Source: Phaeotremella fagi
Lineage: Eukaryota; Basidiomycota; Tremellomycetes; Tremellales; Phaeotremellaceae
DNA: 64,000 bases
Reading direction: 5' to 3'
Assembly: GCA_001599715.1 (NCBI GenBank)
Contig: BCHU01000001.1
Span: 667,634 to 731,633 of the forward strand
In this document: piece after piece, positions 1 through 10,584 of the stretch
How positions within the stretch are numbered: position 1 is the first letter of the stretch
Layout: every line of letters starts with the position of its first letter
Position numbers and translations under genes: made by a program
The notes under the pieces: generated by a model
What the model saw: only the letters and a program-made list of their open reading frames with translations
Databases searched by the model: none
What the model was told of the DNA's origin: nothing

Positions 1-12
1 ACCCACTTCGAA

Positions 13-411
13 TCATCCCACCAATCCCGAAAAAACACTAAGCCCAAGAGTTTTCTTATACAACTCAAGATCATCCTCCCAAAGAACAAAACTCTCACAC
101 AAATATTTATAACTATTTTCCCAAGTTTCATCTGAAACACCAGGTTGACAATTTTCCAAGCTGAATATAAGATCGTTGATAGAAGTTGATTGTAGCGACA
201 ATTTTGTGCCAAGACCTTGAAGAGATAATTTTTTGCCTGAAAAGTGAGATTTGGCTAAGTTGGCCGATGAAAGCAACTCTTTCTGTTTGATTGATAACTC
301 TTCGTACAGCTTTCTAGAGGCTGCGGATAATTCTTGACGATTCTTGTACTCAGATATAGCAGTAGAGCTACCTAGTGAAGGTTGATTAGTGTTTGAGCTA
401 GATGATGCCAT
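13..411 (-). CDS. Uncharacterised 132-aa protein
   Basis: A single open frame reads from an ATG at 411 to a TGA at 13-15. The protein starts with a Ser/Asn-rich stretch and then a helical, charged segment (about residues 20-70) rich in Lys, Glu and Leu that could form a short coiled coil. I recognise no family. The start follows an upstream sequence with no in-frame extension. Because the stop lies at the window edge, an intron carrying the gene further left cannot be excluded. It is tandem with the GH3 gene on the same strand, separated by about 360 nt. Confidence 0.55.
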   Translation of the reverse strand: MASSSSNTNQPSLGSSTAISEYKNRQELSAASRKLYEELSIKQKELLSSANLAKSHFSGKKLSLQGLGTKLSLQSTSINDLIFSLENCQPGVSDETWENSYKYLCESFVLWEDDLELYKKTLGLSVFSGLVG

Positions 412-770
412 TTCTTAAATGACGACGATTTGTTGATGGCTTGAATGTGTAATTGTATTCAATTGTTTGTCTTGAGAAGTGAAAGTACAATGTTCTGAAA
501 TTTTATTGGATTATTGACCTTTTGTACAGATTTTGTGAGATATGAAATCGATCTAAGACTCTTGTGTCGTCCTTTGTTCTTCACTCTGCCACATCCAGCG
601 GTGCGTAACAGGGGTCTCCCATAATATAGCAAATACTGTACACCGTGAACCAATCGCAATGCATGAGAAACCATTCTACTGTATCTACAAAAAGGGTGTC
701 ACATACAAGTCTATTTCTTGAAGGGACGATCATAACCAAACAAAAAGCGTTTACAAACTGACAACTATAT
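412..770. other. Intergenic: GH3 3' end and promoter of the left-edge gene
   Basis: About 360 nt without a convincing gene. It holds the 3' untranslated region of the GH3 gene and the promoter of the small gene at 13-411. The open frames at 459-826 have no recognisable protein features and overlap the GH3 stop region. Confidence 0.5.
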
Positions 771-2814
771 CTAAAGAGCAAGACCATGTCCAAAGGGGAA
801 TAACGGGTCAGAAGTTCCAGCAACATCCTCTGGACTAGCTAAAACTGATTCCATAGATGAAGGCATTTCGAAAGGTAATTTACCGATAGGTTTGATATTT
901 CCGAAAGCAACCTCTAACAAAGCCTCATCACTAGCTCCAAAGTTTGCGATAACTGCTTTGGCAACTTTAGTGATCTCTGGAATGATAGCTGGTCGATCCA
1001 GATAGATATCGACTAATGTCGGTACCGAATTACAAGTATCTAAAATTTCGTCTAATTGTTCAGAAGAGTAATTCAATGATCCAGCATGATATTTGTCCTC
1101 TAAGAAGTATTTCGATCTTGGTTCCCATGGTGCTGCTATTCGCAGTATAGCGATTTCTGCTTCTTCTTTTGTTTTCACAGGGATACCGTATTTCTCAATT
1201 GTTGAATCTGGGATTTTGGGCGCGAAGATTCGAGGTTTGGAAGAGGAGTTTAGTGGTAAGAATGAAGTTGAAGAGGATGACGAGGATGATGATGGTGTAT
1301 TCGTGAGAACAGTGAGTGATTTACATTGAGCTTCGAATCCAATTTGACGGAAAGCTTCGCATCCAACCGTTTTGATTGCGTGTTCCTCGTCGACATAGGG
1401 GTTGTCGAATAAACCAAGTTCGAATTTAGGTTTCAATAATCGACGGACTGAAGCGTCAATTCTTTGAACTGATATTCTACCACTCTCAACAACTTGAACA
1501 ACCAATTCAGGTGTCGCTTCACCACCAAACTGATCAACACCGGCATCGAGAGCCTTTGCTAATCTCTCGGCTGGTGTTAAATCTTCTACACCCCAAGCTC
1601 TGGCTTGCATCGTATGACCTTTTGTTTTCTGATCATTGATGATAGCCCAATCACAACAAACAACTCCATCGAATCCTAATTCCTCTCTCAGCAGTCCAGT
1701 GATGATTTGTTTGTTGAAACCAAAAGCGACTTCTTCGATCTTTTCCCCGTTTCGAACTAAACCGTGAGGTATAGAATAGTAAGGCATCATACCAGCAACA
1801 CCTAATTCGATAGCTTTTCTAAATGGTTGCAGATGTTCTTCAAAGTTGTCACTGGGATAAACCTGTTCACGACCGTATGGGAAATGTGGATCTTCACCAT
1901 CCATCTGCGCACCACCACCAGGGAAATGTTTGGCCATACAACTAACCGATCCATGTCCCAATTTCTCGGTTTGGAAACCTTTCAAATAAGGTGATAAATA
2001 TGATGTAGTTAATTCCTCGTTTTGACCAAAAGTGTTGAACTGTCTCGCCCATCTTGGTTCAGTTGCCAAATCGATTGTTGGATGTAAAGCCGCTCTAATA
2101 CCTAAAGCAGTATATTCCGCTCGAGCTATCTCAGCAAATTGACCAACTAATTCTGGACTTCTTGTTGCTGCTAAACCTAAATTCTCGCACCATTTAGAGT
2201 AGACTCCAGCAGCGATCGCAGCACCGACATTTTGAGTGAAAGCGTGTCTGAATGACGTTAGATTTGGATTCACAGCGAAAACTCACCGAGGATCACTTGA
2301 TAGAGTGACGGGAATACCCAATCTAGTACGTGCAGCCAATTCCTGTAGAGAATTTTGCCATCTAACAGCTTCACCAACGTCTTTGATCGATAACACGTTG
2401 AAGTGACTCATCATCTTGTCATCGATGAAAGCGAGGTGAGACCAAGTTGACATGGGTGTAGCTTCTTTCGCTATCTCTCCATTGGGTCCGACTTCGATAA
2501 TAGCTTGAAACATCAATCCAGCTTTTTCAGCTAAAGTCATTCGAGAGATTAAATCATCGATACGTTCTGAAATCGATAACCTGTAGTCCTCGTATGGATC
2601 CAATTGACCGTTACCGTTGAGATCTCTGTATGGGATGCCATCACGACTGATGCTATGATCTTTTGCTAGTGATGGTAGTGGTGCATCGAAAAGCTTTCCA
2701 TTGACCTTCGAGGTAACATCTGATGTAGAGTTCAGCTTGATAAATCGACAAGTTACGTCCAGGTCACTCACTCGAATTACTGGTAACAACTGGCTCTGCT
2801 ATTGGCATTATCAT
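771..2814 (-). CDS. Glycoside hydrolase family 3 (beta-glucosidase-type)
   Basis: Three exons, 2814-2772, 2719-2287 and 2247-771, join to about 650 aa. The introns are 52 and 39 nt. The protein shows GH3 hallmarks: the DPR-HAF junction near residue 160, the KHFPGGG substrate-site motif at about 265-271, and the CDW motif with the nucleophile Asp near residue 358. It ends in the C-terminal FPFGHGLAL signature of the second domain. No signal peptide is visible, so the enzyme is probably intracellular and would cleave imported beta-glucosides or related oligosaccharides (inference). The start at 2814 is the first ATG after an in-frame stop. It is divergent from an MFS sugar transporter and near a Zn2Cys6 regulator. 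Exact substrate cannot be told; beta-xylosidase or exo-glucanase activity is possible. Confidence 0.9.
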
Positions 2815-3504
2815 TGGTATAGTTGGTTGAATAGATCAAAAGCTGAAGATGTTGATTGCCGTCGAATATGTAAATAATCCCCCAAAGGGTCGGATAGAAA
2901 TTCAAGGGTGCCGCCGTTGCCGTCAAAACCGCCAGTGGAGGTGGAACGACCGGAGTCATGTGCATTTTGAAATTCTGAACAGTTTGCATGTCCGAAAAAC
3001 CGATAGAATAATGCGGGGAAGGAAAGGAGACAGCCCTTCAAAGGCGTTGCGCACCCTCTTGGATTCATCGCCCCAATGAACATAAAAAATAATTGATTTT
3101 ATGATGAGTGACGAGGGTTCTGAAGGTTGACTTGCGATCGCTTGCAACTTGCCACAAAAATGATCAGCGACACTGATTTTGTCAGGCTTTGCGCTTACAT
3201 CTGATCACTTTTCCTCGTTCCTGATCGTCTTTTTAACATGTGACCCCCTCTGGAGAATACAAAAGAAAACAAGCCCAAAAAGCAAGCGGCATTCCGTACG
3301 GATGGGATTTTCTTTGTCAGGCTGTAGTTTCCGTCAGGGGTCCACATTCATTCCGTTGATCCCGCCAAGCCCCGCCCGGGGCCGTCAAAGGGGCAAAACA
3401 AAATCGATAACGTATAAAAGCTAAATTCCCAGTCAGTGTTTTTTCTTTGTTTTTATTCTCAATCTTTTCCCACTCGACCACTAAACAGAAACAATCCACC
3501 AAAA
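2815..3504. promoter_or_regulatory. Divergent promoter of GH3 and sugar-transporter genes
   Basis: The 690 nt between the two start codons contain a TATAAAAG box at 3413-3420 for the transporter. Two GC-rich sites match the Mig1/CreA consensus: CCCCGC at 3370-3375 and CCGGGG at 3376-3381. A cluster of CGG triplets at 3287-3301 includes CGG-N4-CCG (3287-3296) overlapping the perfect palindrome TCCGTACGGA (3293-3302). Such paired triplets are typical Zn2Cys6 targets. The short frames in this interval look non-coding. Binding by the neighbouring regulator and catabolite repression are inferences. Confidence 0.5.
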
Positions 3505-5659
3505 ATGGATCCCACGAAATCTAATGATGAACATTTAGAGAAAGCCGATCATGTTGTTGAAGCTCAGAAAGCTGAACTTGATGCTCATAACGAAACAGTC
3601 TGGCATGCTCTCAAAAATCATAAAATCATTATAGCTATCGGTGAGTAATCACGTTCATGGATAGTGTGTCATTTGAACCTTAATTTAACCGTAATGTTTT
3701 CTTCTGTTTAGCTGTTGCTTTGACTTTCGCCCCACTAATGGATGGTTTCGACACAATTGCCATGAATCTATGTTTGTCGATGCCAGCTTTCGGGTAAGTT
3801 AAATTACAATCATTTTTCAAACCCATACTAATTGGTAAACAGTCAAGTTTTCGGTGTCAAATCCGGCGCTTCATATGTTATTGAAGCTTCATGGCAAAGT
3901 GCTTGGGCTGCCATGTACCAAATTGGTATCTGTTTCGGTGCACTTTCAAGTGCTCAAGTTTCCGATAGATTCGGTCGTCGATGGGCAATCTTGGCTGGTT
4001 GTTTGATCTCCACCGCTGGGTGAGTTGTATCCACCTCGATCCTTCTAGTGATCTTTCCCTAACAAGAACCTTGTTTCAGTGTTGCCGTGGTCTACACTTC
4101 TTTCTCAAAAGCAACCTTCCTCGTTGGTAAAATCATCAATGGTGAGTGGCAACTTCTTCAGATCCACTCGAATCGATATTGATAATCGTTTGCTATGTAG
4201 GTTATGCCATCGGTGTCTTAATCTCTACATGTCAAGTATACACCTCTGAGATTGTACCGCTTAAACTTCGTGGACCTCTATTGGGATTATTCACCTTCTC
4301 CCAAATTTTGGGTCAATTGATCTCCGTCTCAATCGTCCACGGACGTGTTGGGATCCTCGATCCTTCTGCTTATCAGCTTCCATTCGCTCTCGAATGGATC
4401 TGGCCGGCATGTATCATCATTGTGTAAGTTGAATCAACTGATTGATGGTAAGTGTCCTGGACTAACAATGGATTCAGTACTCTCGCCATCCCTGAATCCC
4501 CTTGGTTCCTTTTCAGAAAAGGAAAGGATGAACAAGCTGCCGCTGCCCTTCGTCGACTCCACGGGTCAAACTTTGTGAGTCGCTCAAAGCACCATCAAAT
4601 AACAGGGACTGACTCTATGCTCTAGAACACTACCGCACAAATCTCTCTGATGCGCACTGTCACTGAAGAAGAACAAGCCTCCCGTGCCAACTCAACTGCT
4701 GGATTCATTGACTGTTTCAGAGGTCCAAACAGAAGAAGAACTCTTCTTGCCTGTTTCATCGTCGTTCTTCAACAAGCTGTCGGTGTCGTCTTCTACTCCA
4801 ATTCTTCTTACTTTTTGCTGTGAGCTCAAAGTTTTACCCTTACACTTGTTGATCTGTACTAACTTCTGTAATAGTCAAGCTGGTATGGCAGCTGATAAAA
4901 GTATTTTGGCCACTGAAATCGGTATCGCCCTTGGTTTACCTGCCAACGCCATCTCTTGGTTCACAATGACACGTTTCGGTAGAAGAACATTACTTCTTTT
5001 CAGTACTAGGTGAATCACATCTGCACTTCCCGTATATCCCGTACTAATCAAATCACAGTGTCGTCATGTGTATCATGTTCGCTGTCGGTGTTGCTGGAAG
5101 TGTACCAACAAGCAGCGCGTCTTTATGGACACTTGGTGGTCTTTTGATCGTCTCACCATTCTTCTACAATCTTGGAGTTGGACCTGTGAGTTAAAATCTC
5201 TTTCATCAATCACTCAAATCGCTGACACCCTAATGCTAAGGTCTACCCCGTATTGGCAACTGAAATCCCATCGACCTCTTTAAGAGCTCAAACAACTTCA
5301 ATCTCGTTCTTCGCTTTCGCCTTCGGATCATTCTCATTCAACTTGTTCTTCCCATGTGAGTAACAATATCGTTCAAAAATTCAAGAATCCCAAACTGACA
5401 AGTGTTAGATATGTACAACACGACCGCTGGTAACCTAGGTGGTAAATGTGGTTACTTCTTCGCTGGTCTTTCCCTCATTTGTCTCTTCGTCATCTACTTC
5501 TACGTTCCCGAAACTTTCGGTCGATCATATGCTGAGCTCGATGAGATCTTTGAAGAGGGTGTACCAGCTCGTAAAACTGCCAGTTACGTTTGTCGGGGTA
5601 CAGTGGCTCACGCTTCTACCGAAAAGACTGAGGCTATTTCTCTTGAACATATTTCATAA
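3505..5659 (+). CDS. MFS sugar transporter (alpha-glucoside permease-like)
   Basis: Eleven exons can be followed: 3505-3640, 3712-3793, 3843-4019, 4080-4141, 4201-4423, 4478-4574, 4626-4819, 4875-5009, 5059-5185, 5241-5355, 5409-5659. They keep one frame and give about 532 aa. Sugar-porter signatures are visible: DRFGRRW after the second membrane helix, PESPWFL at the start of the central loop, TRFGRRTL in the second half and PETFGRSYAELDEIF near the C-terminus. Helices with YFLLQAGMA and the overall layout resemble fungal maltose/alpha-glucoside permeases, though the sugar is not determined. It would import di- or oligosaccharides across the plasma membrane by proton symport. The start ATG has a good context (CAAAAATGG). 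It sits divergent to a GH3 glycosidase. Confidence 0.9.
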
Positions 5660-5760
5660 AAAAGATATATTTTCGTACTGTAGTTTAGTATTATTACAAA
5701 TGTTCTATAATCACAGTGGTATGCATGGTCTTTCCTCTTTCAACTTCCCATTTTACCATT

Positions 5761-8081
5761 TCACCCAGTAGTCTGCCAATTCGGATCGAATGGGGTATCA
5801 TTCAATTCAGTCATTGTCATTGGGAATGTCGAGTCCCAAAGAGGTTCTGTTCCTGGCAAAGCAAAGAATCCATCTAGATTAACTTCACCACTGTTGGTTG
5901 CAAAGAAAGTGAAATCGAAGGGATCAGGTATGAGAGGTTGTTGATAAGTGTTGTAATCTTCCATTGGAGTTTGTACCGGAAGGGGGTTAACGATTGATTG
6001 TCCAGTGTGAGTAGGTGTATGTTGCTGAGCTTCACCTGGGATCACCAGAGACACAGGTGATTCAAGTTCTCGCTCAATGGCAGCGATTGCACTGAGTTTA
6101 CCTAAACTTGGTGAAGGTGGTCGAGACATGACGGATCCTCCGTAACTGAAAACTTAGTCACCTACCGGTCTGGGTTGTAATAGAATGAACACTCACGTTA
6201 TCACCTCCGAAGGTCGAAGCAATCTTTCATAACCCATTCTTACCAAAGAAGTACTCGTTGTTGCCAGCTAACAGTCAGTAAAGGATTTTCGATCTCACTC
6301 ACGAATTGTTTACAGATTGCTGAACCCGTAGCGAGACGTCGTAAACAAGCCAAACCCGTCGTCAAAGCAGTAACAACTGCATCCTCCGTTACGCCAACAG
6401 CGGATTCCTCTTGATCTCTCACTCTCTGATACAAGAGTGACTTACAGGATTGAAAAGAACAGGTACCGAGGAAGGGATCTAGAGCGATTCCACTATGAGG
6501 TAGCGCTTCTGCTATGACACCACAGACACCAATGGCGTTGACAACACGTTGTATCCGACATCGTTTCATGAAATGCTCAGGAGGTTCTAGTGGTACCGGT
6601 AATTTCCCTATCAGATTATCGACTTGATAAAGATCACAATAGAGCTGTCGTAAAAAAACATGTAAAGTCAAGAATGAAACCAATCGTCCATTCCTTTTCT
6701 TCTGGAATAAAGAAGTTGGACCAAAGATTAAAGATTGAGGTAGATCACGAGAGAATCGGTGTAACGCATCTTCCAATTCGTGAAATTCACTATCAGGAGA
6801 CCATGGTGGGGTATTGGTTTGACCTCTGAGATAACGTAAAATACGAAGACGAATGGCGCTCAGTCGAATCAGATAAGCTGATTCATCCATGTTACCTCTA
6901 AGATCTTGGAATTGATTGACACCAGGACCATGTATATTTTCAGTGAGAGCTTCCTCTCCCAGTGAGAATGTAGTTTCGCTACACGGTAATTGGATATGTA
7001 GAGCGTCAGGATTGATTTGAGGAAGTTCTTTTCGAGCGGCTATAATTCATTCTCAGCAAAGATCACCTCGATTTCCTCAATAAACTCACCATTGATAAAT
7101 GAATCCTGAACGAAAACAGCCCAAGCAAGTCTTCTTCTAGTTTCTGCACCAACGCGTAACAAAGAGAGTTCCGAAGGTTGAAGTTCAGTTCGTTGCCTAT
7201 CAACAGAAGTCTCCTCATTGACTTTCAGCACTATGCTCATCCTAGATGCCAAACCATGCATTAACCAACCAGCAGTTGGAGAAGCTTGTTGTAAATTATA
7301 TCGACCAAGGAGTAGGACGACCTGAGGTCTGGTAAGCTCTAGCAGGAAGAGAATGACTCACCATTAGATCGGTTGTTGCGAATCGATCGAAAATGTTTTG
7401 AAGTAGTAATTGACGCGCTTCCAATGCCCAAGCATCAGCAATCAGTAGAGATTCTGGTCGAGGATCATCCCTTCCAAGTCTGAATAATTAATGATCGTTC
7501 ATATCATAGGACCTACCTTAAAACTGATGCGCAGATGGCTAGAAGAAGTGGTCTGGGTGCAGATCCAGCTGCAACCAAAGACATCATTGTTGGTTCATGA
7601 ATAAAACTAAACCATTTTCAGTACAAAACACGACCAGAAATGGGAGGTTTACTCACCCAAAGAAAAGACCTTGATGACATGTTGCAAAGTAATCACTTAG
7701 CAGCGACAAGAGATGGGAAGTTGGTGGAAGTTCATTCGAGATGATAGTCGGTTCAGCTTGTGAAGAATTAGTCCAACGAATACTATGTTGTTGTTGGGGC
7801 TGTGTCCCTCGTGAACCTGGTGAATCATCCAGACCCCTACTCAAACTTCCACGACCATCATCGACCTCACTTCTACGTCGTTTAGCCGAAGCATAAGTAC
7901 AAGGGATGTTCCTACGAAAACATCCATGACAAGGTTCATATTTCCCTTTACTATCGCATTTATCTTTTCTCGCCCTACATGGATCACAGGCTACCAAAGT
8001 ACGCGTCTTTGAGACTAGATGATTGGGAGTGCCGGTACTACTACTTCCAGTTCCACTTGGTATAAGAGGTTTAGAAGGCAT
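5761..8081 (-). CDS. Zn2Cys6 fungal transcription factor
   Basis: The first exon begins at 8081 and encodes a Gal4-type binuclear zinc cluster with Cys32, 35, 42, 51, 54 and 61 (spacing 2-6-8-2-6), followed by a basic KRRR stretch at about 68-71. After an intron the frame resumes with the FGFIHEPT motif typical of the fungal-specific transcription-factor domain, which continues through several exons (for example about 7261-7040 and 6890-6275). Two late introns, about 35 and 51 nt, bring the frame into the 6129-5761 tail, an acidic, Pro/Gln-containing region that could be an activation domain. The stop is TGA at 5761-5763. Its position next to the GH3-transporter pair suggests it controls them. 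The 5' and zinc-cluster calls are firm; some exon ends are approximate. Confidence 0.85.
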
Positions 8082-8865
8082 TTCCTTCCTAGATTTTTTT
8101 ATGGTTATATTTTGGTAGATTGTTAATGGTTTAAAGTGGAAGAACCGCCCGTTCCGTCCCGCTCAATAAGCTTTAAAGCTAAAATTGTTGGAGGTTTGTT
8201 TGCCCCACCGGATCGTCTGTTCACAGTTTTACCGAAAGATGGAGAAGGTGGTAAGTAAGCTTATTTATCAGATTCACTCAATATATTAACTATGTGTGAA
8301 GATTGGAGGATAAAGTGATCCAATATAAAGTATAGAAATATACACAACGATTCCCTGGAAACGAATTTATTCATGCTGTTCAAATTCTATTCTGGGCGGC
8401 TCCGATCACGATTACCGTAAAGTTCTCTCATGGGACCCACATTGGCTCCAAATCATTAGGTAACATCGCGGACCTCGGTAAGGTGGAAGAGGCTTAATAT
8501 CATCTGCGTCAAGTCACTTACTTAAGCCAATCCAAATAAAGGGGAATAAGCTAAGAATAACCCTGGAAATCGGGTTTCACGAGAACTTTGTGGACGAAAA
8601 GAACAAAAAAGCTTTTTGTGATCGTAACTTACTTACATAAAGGTTGAACACTGTGCTCTATCCCCCCTTTGACTTTCTTGATCTTACCGATGCTACATTG
8701 AGTGAGTTTACAATGGTTATATTAATGAAGATTTCACGGTTTCGCTTGAGAATGTAGGAAGTGGATGCTAGAGCAATATTGATGCACGATACAACAGCTA
8801 TGAATGCTACCAATCTAGCATAATGTTATTCGATAACACTGAACTAAATCTCAACAATCTCCAGA
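8082..8865. other. Intergenic between Zn2Cys6 gene and cullin-like gene
   Basis: About 780 nt that should contain the promoter of the regulator (start 8081) and the 3' end of the cullin-like gene (stop 8866). No continuation of the cullin fold is visible downstream of that stop on the minus strand. On the plus strand a 53-codon open stretch at about 8338-8497, preceded by an acceptor-like TATAG, has a short hydrophobic segment, but it is too short to support as a gene. Confidence 0.4.
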
Positions 8866-9611
8866 TCATTGGTCAATGAAGACCTCCTCCATCTTCCCAG
8901 TAGCATCATGTCTTTTTAATCCATCGATAATCTCAACAAATCGAGTTTTCTCCTTATCTAATGGCTCACGATAATAATAACTAACCTTCAAACGATCTCT
9001 GACAGTCATATCCTCCAAGATGACCTTTGAGATGAACAAGTCTCGACTAAGTTGGTGTATTTGAGGTAAGTTCCGCGAGCTCAAAAATACCATGTCCTGT
9101 GAAGATAAATCTGGGATTCAGAAACAGAAGAACCAAGGGATGGGTGAATTGCTTACTAAGTATTTACACAGCGCTGAAGTTTTATCTATAGCATTGAACC
9201 AGATCTTCCATTCAGAGTTGAACGTTTGGATAAATTGGATATCACCAGTCGAACCAAGTTTGACACGTAAACTCTCTAAATGAGTACCAAAAGTTTTTGT
9301 GATATTTTGATAAATTTCTTCTCCCTGTTAAATCAATCGTCAGTCTTACAATTCTATAGCTATCTGTTATAAGCCAAACTGACATGTCCTTTGAGAACTA
9401 GAGAATAAACTGTTCGGTATAGGTCTTCGAAGTTTGCATTAGTTGTTTCGGCGCCGTCCAAAAACTCTTGAATAACTTTCTGAGGTCCGTTGACCCAATC
9501 CTAAAATAAATGTGAGTTTTCTTCCGTCGGTTTGGTTAATTTTACAATATGTATGTCACTTACGTTCATCGAACGCGGTTGAGCTGTGTTGATTACGCGA
9601 GGAGCAGCCAT
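8866..9611 (-). CDS. Cullin N-terminal domain-only protein (truncated cullin paralogue)
   Basis: Four exons joined by GT-AG introns give about 187 aa: a first exon at 9611-9564, then exons containing FEDLYRTVYSLVLKG, FNSEWKIWFNAIDK and CKYLDMVFLSS. These match the first cullin repeats of Cul1/Cul3-type scaffolds, the part that binds the substrate adaptor. The frame ends at a TGA at 8866-8868. The rest of a cullin (about 550 residues, with the cullin homology domain, RING-box binding site and the neddylation lysine region) is absent, and nothing downstream resembles it. It could bind an adaptor without recruiting an E2, acting as a decoy, or be a decaying duplicate. All exons are open and splice sites intact, so I treat it as a gene. 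Confidence 0.65.
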
Positions 9612-9835
9612 GAGCAACAGTTGTAGAAGTAGAAGGACAAAGTGAAGTTTGATAATGGGTTGGTGTAGTTACGTAAGTATGCATACGTTTTAATCCTTTG
9701 TTGCTTTAATCCTTTATTGCTTTAATCCTTTGTTATGACTTCGATCTGTCAACTCCGATGCATTGGCATTCAAAGATGAAGGAAAAACTTAACAACAAAT
9801 GAAAAACTTACAGCAGAACGTTTCCTAAATTCAAG
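9612..9835. promoter_or_regulatory. Divergent promoter between cullin-like and unknown gene
   Basis: Only 224 nt separate the two start codons. The interval contains three direct tandem copies of a 16-nt unit at 9689-9736 and must serve both genes. Confidence 0.4.
9689..9736. repeat. Three tandem copies of a 16-nt T-rich unit
   Basis: Units at 9689-9704, 9705-9720 and 9721-9736 share the core TTTAATCCTTTRTT. Copies one and two differ at one base; copy three diverges only in its last bases. The array sits inside the short shared promoter of two divergent genes, so it may be repeated binding sites or simple replication slippage. Confidence 0.85.
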
Positions 9836-10477
9836 ATGGTCAATCATTCGAGTAATGAGCTAATTCAGAATTTCCAACAATCATTGAAAGAGCTACTCGA
9901 AGAAAACATTTTCACAATTAAAGGCGATATCGACGATCTCGTCGGAAATGAATTATCAGAATTCAATTGTATTCAAGAATTCAACGAAAGATTAGAGAAA
10001 ACAATGATGAAGCACCAGTCAAATTTCCCTCAAGAGATTTTCGATGAATTTGAAAGATATTCAAGTATCTGTCTAGACGGTTTCAAGAGTGAACACTCGA
10101 TTTCTGGAGTTCATCAGGAATTGTATTCGGTTGATTCATCAAGTTTTTCCCGGTTGATTAGTTGGACCAAATCAGAATGTGTTTGTGGAGTTCAGGCATG
10201 TTTGGGTTTGAACAGAGATAGATTAGGGGTGAATTGTTATACTACAAGGATGATTGATTCCAATGGAGACTCGAGATTCGCCTTGATGTCAAGTGAGGTT
10301 AGATTGGGTCTTAAAGACTGGTGGAAACTCTGTGCTTCTGATTCTAACAAAAGAGAAATCCATGATAGATTGTTGTTACGAAGGGATAAGAATCTTTTTC
10401 CGCTTGTTGGATGGGCAGGATTAGAATGTAAATGTAAAACGGAGATCAGAAGTAGTTCATCTAATGGATCCATTTGA
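9836..10477 (+). CDS. Uncharacterised 213-aa single-exon protein
   Basis: An intron-free frame from ATG 9836 to TGA 10477. The N-terminal 90 residues are acidic and helical. A cysteine pair pattern lies at about residues 113-120 (CVCGVQAC) and another near the C-terminus (ECKCKT), too few for a classic zinc finger but possibly metal or disulfide related. The last residues are Ser-rich. I recognise no family. It is divergent from the cullin-like gene over a 224-nt promoter. Lack of introns is unusual here and matches other unknown genes at 48.5-52.1 kb, suggesting a young or lineage-specific gene. Confidence 0.65.
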   Translation: MVNHSSNELIQNFQQSLKELLEENIFTIKGDIDDLVGNELSEFNCIQEFNERLEKTMMKHQSNFPQEIFDEFERYSSICLDGFKSEHSISGVHQELYSVDSSSFSRLISWTKSECVCGVQACLGLNRDRLGVNCYTTRMIDSNGDSRFALMSSEVRLGLKDWWKLCASDSNKREIHDRLLLRRDKNLFPLVGWAGLECKCKTEIRSSSSNGSI

Positions 10478-10584
10478 AGGGATGTCAGCAGTCTATAAAT
10501 GAATTGTGATGTGATGCATCGAGATCCCCAAAATATATGCAATTGATCTAGCTACCCAAGCTCATAAGAAGATGTTCGTAGGCG

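Noticed and set aside
1093..1329. Plus-strand acidic open frame inside the GH3 gene
   Set aside because: Antisense shadow of the GH3 coding sequence; the Asp/Glu run mirrors a Ser-rich stretch of the enzyme.
8338..8497. Plus-strand 53-codon open stretch with a hydrophobic segment and acceptor-like TATAG; could join an ATG at about 8239
   Set aside because: Too short to exceed chance, one intron would have to be assumed, and no family is recognised.
9689..9736. CRISPR-like array
   Set aside because: Units are contiguous without spacers and this is a eukaryotic genome; it is a simple tandem repeat.
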